64,000 nucleotides of DNA from assembly GCA_050633105.1 (NCBI GenBank), contig JBOEFW010000004.1:1-64000 (forward strand). Reading direction: 5' to 3'. The translations under genes and the position numbers were made by a program. A model generated the notes under the pieces. The model was not told where the DNA came from. It saw nothing but the letters and a program-made list of their open reading frames with translations, and searched no databases. The number at the start of each line of letters is the position of its first letter. Positions within the stretch are counted from its first letter, which is position 1. This document shows, piece after piece, positions 62,879-64,000 of the stretch. This DNA comes from Aureispira sp050633105 (GTDB taxonomy: Bacteria > Bacteroidota > Bacteroidia > Chitinophagales > Saprospiraceae).

Positions 62879-64000
62879 ATGAAAGAGGCATATATTATTG
62901 ATGGTATTCGTACACCTATTGGTAACTTTTGTGGTACCCTAGCACCGATTCGTACAGACGATTTAGGAGCCTTAGTGATCCGCGAAGTAACCCAACGTAA
63001 TCCTTCTATTCCTTTGGAAGCTTATGATGATGTAATTATGGGCTGTGCGAATCAAGCAGGAGAAGACAATCGAAATGTAGCGCGCATGTGTTCTTTGTTA
63101 GCAGGTTTACCTTGGTCTGTTCCAGGAGAAACCGTTAACCGTTTGTGCTCTTCAGGAATGTCGGCTATTATTCATGCCAACCGTGCTATTAAAGCAGGAG
63201 ATGGAGACCTTTTTATTGCGGGAGGTGTAGAGAGTATGACGCGTGGCCCGTGGGTGATTTCTAAGGTATCTAAGCCTTTTGGTAGAGATGCCAAGATGCA
63301 CGATTCAAGCTTTGGTTGGCGCTTTGTTAATCCCAAAATGAAAGAATTGTATGGGGTAGATGGTATGGGCGTCACGGCAGAGAATTTGGCAGAACTTTAT
63401 AATATTAATAGAGAAGATCAAGATAAATTTGCCTACTGGTCGCAAATGAAAGCGGCAAAAGCACAGGAAAACGGTCGTTTAGCAGAAGAAATTGTAGCGG
63501 TCTCGATTCCACAGCGCAAAAAAGATCCCATCATTTTTGCACAAGATGAATTCATCAAACCCAATTCTTCTTTGGCGATTTTAGGAAAATTACGCACTGC
63601 ATTCAAGAAAGAAGGAGGAACAGTAACGGCTGGTAATGCTTCTGGTTTGAATGATGGAGCAGCAGCAACCATTATTGCTTCCGAAGATGCTGTCGAGAAA
63701 TATGATTTAAAACCTTTGGCACGTATTGTTTCTTCTGCTGTTGTTGGAGTTGAGCCCCGCATCATGGGAATTGGTCCTGTCAAAGCTTCTCAAAAAGCTT
63801 TAGAAAAAGCAGGCTTAACAATGGATGATATGGATGTCATTGAGTTAAACGAGGCGTTTGCGGCGCAGAGCTTGGCTTGTACCCGCGAATTGGGTTTAGC
63901 AGATGATGATCCACGTGTTAATCCTAATGGTGGTGCCATTGCGATTGGACACCCACTAGGAGTAACAGGAACCCGTATTATGCACTCTGCTGCGCTAGAG
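62879..64000 (+). CDS. Acetyl-CoA C-acyltransferase (3-oxoadipyl-CoA thiolase-like), cut by window end
   Basis: 374 codons are visible and the C-terminus is beyond 64000. Thiolase motifs: VNRLCSSGMSAIIHANRAIK (nucleophilic Cys near residue 90), IAGGVESMTRGPW, ELNEAFAAQSLACTRELGL, and NPNGGAIAIGHPLGVTGTRI. The MGCANQAGEDNRNVARM and DDPRVNPNGG blocks are those of the PcaF/PaaJ subgroup, which cleaves 3-oxoadipyl-CoA. A general fatty-acid thiolase (FadA-like) is the alternative. No neighbour supports an aromatic pathway in this window. Confidence 0.9.
   Translation, partial: MKEAYIIDGIRTPIGNFCGTLAPIRTDDLGALVIREVTQRNPSIPLEAYDDVIMGCANQAGEDNRNVARMCSLLAGLPWSVPGETVNRLCSSGMSAIIHANRAIKAGDGDLFIAGGVESMTRGPWVISKVSKPFGRDAKMHDSSFGWRFVNPKMKELYGVDGMGVTAENLAELYNINREDQDKFAYWSQMKAAKAQENGRLAEEIVAVSIPQRKKDPIIFAQDEFIKPNSSLAILGKLRTAFKKEGGTVTAGNASGLNDGAAATIIASEDAVEKYDLKPLARIVSSAVVGVEPRIMGIGPVKASQKALEKAGLTMDDMDVIELNEAFAAQSLACTRELGLADDDPRVNPNGGAIAIGHPLGVTGTRIMHSAALE

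Noticed and set aside
1..64000. CRISPR arrays, tRNA or rRNA genes
   Set aside because: No regularly spaced direct repeats, no cloverleaf with CCA-type ends and no rRNA-like sequence were recognised by eye.

Overview
The window reads as a chromosome segment of a low-GC Bacteroidota bacterium. The signs are lipoproteins with Cys lipoboxes, a SusC-style TonB receptor with a carboxypeptidase-regulatory N-terminus, a type IX secretion (T9SS) sorting domain on a PhoD-like phosphatase, proteins with DUF2452, DUF4476 and DUF6089, and TAnnTTTG promoter boxes. Gene content would suit the Saprospiria (for example Aureispira-like), but that is inference. No rRNA, tRNA or CRISPR was seen.

Layout. 1-9 kb: the end of a peptide-binding lipoprotein, a broken small gene, a DUF2452 gene, and a surface locus in which two related beta-helix lipoproteins flank a TonB-dependent receptor. 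9-18 kb: a YiiX-like lipoprotein, rpoN, a SAM hydrolase-type enzyme, trmD, a GlsB/YeaQ-like protein, a polyprenol-phosphate glycosyltransferase, signal peptidase I and the c-di-AMP synthase cdaA. 18-19 kb: an AT-rich glycosyltransferase gene.

19.6-27.3 kb is the outstanding region: a small integron. About seven gene cassettes lie head to tail on the minus strand. Each is followed by an attC-like imperfect palindrome with an outer RYYYAAC/GTTRRRY-type box pair, an unpaired spacer and an inner palindromic pair. An attI-like site (GTTAGGT) and the C-terminal stump of a tyrosine recombinase sit at the right end. Two attC sites are split by near-identical group II introns (22325-23141 and 24268-25074) lying antiparallel to the cassettes. 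Both introns share the same internal deletions of the reverse transcriptase, so they look non-autonomous. A third, 5'-truncated intron 3' end sits at 19925-20065. Cassette cargo is mostly unknown: a PIN-nuclease-like membrane protein, a HExxH lipoprotein, an AlbA/Schlafen-like protein, a DUF1905 protein and small unknowns.

27.4-48 kb: Nudix hydrolase, sterol-desaturase-like protein, PolB-like exonuclease, GH3 enzyme, riboflavin synthase, tyrS, secreted DUF4476-type proteins, an M43 protease homologue that has lost its catalytic residues, an NhaC-type antiporter with an unusual N-terminal domain, an alpha/beta hydrolase, a TIGR03032 protein and a LysR regulator. 48-64 kb: ComEC, a DUF6089 barrel, an endonuclease/exonuclease/phosphatase protein, a PhoD-like phosphatase, a CAP protein, an OmpA/SPOR protein, a Crp/Fnr regulator whose start abuts an 11-C tract, cytidine deaminase, a saccharopine-dehydrogenase-like protein and a thiolase cut by the window end.

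Many genes are closed by strong hairpins, several of them near-perfect palindromes between convergent genes. Starts were moved downstream of the longest ORF where a signal peptide, family alignment or an ATG argued for it; these cases are stated.
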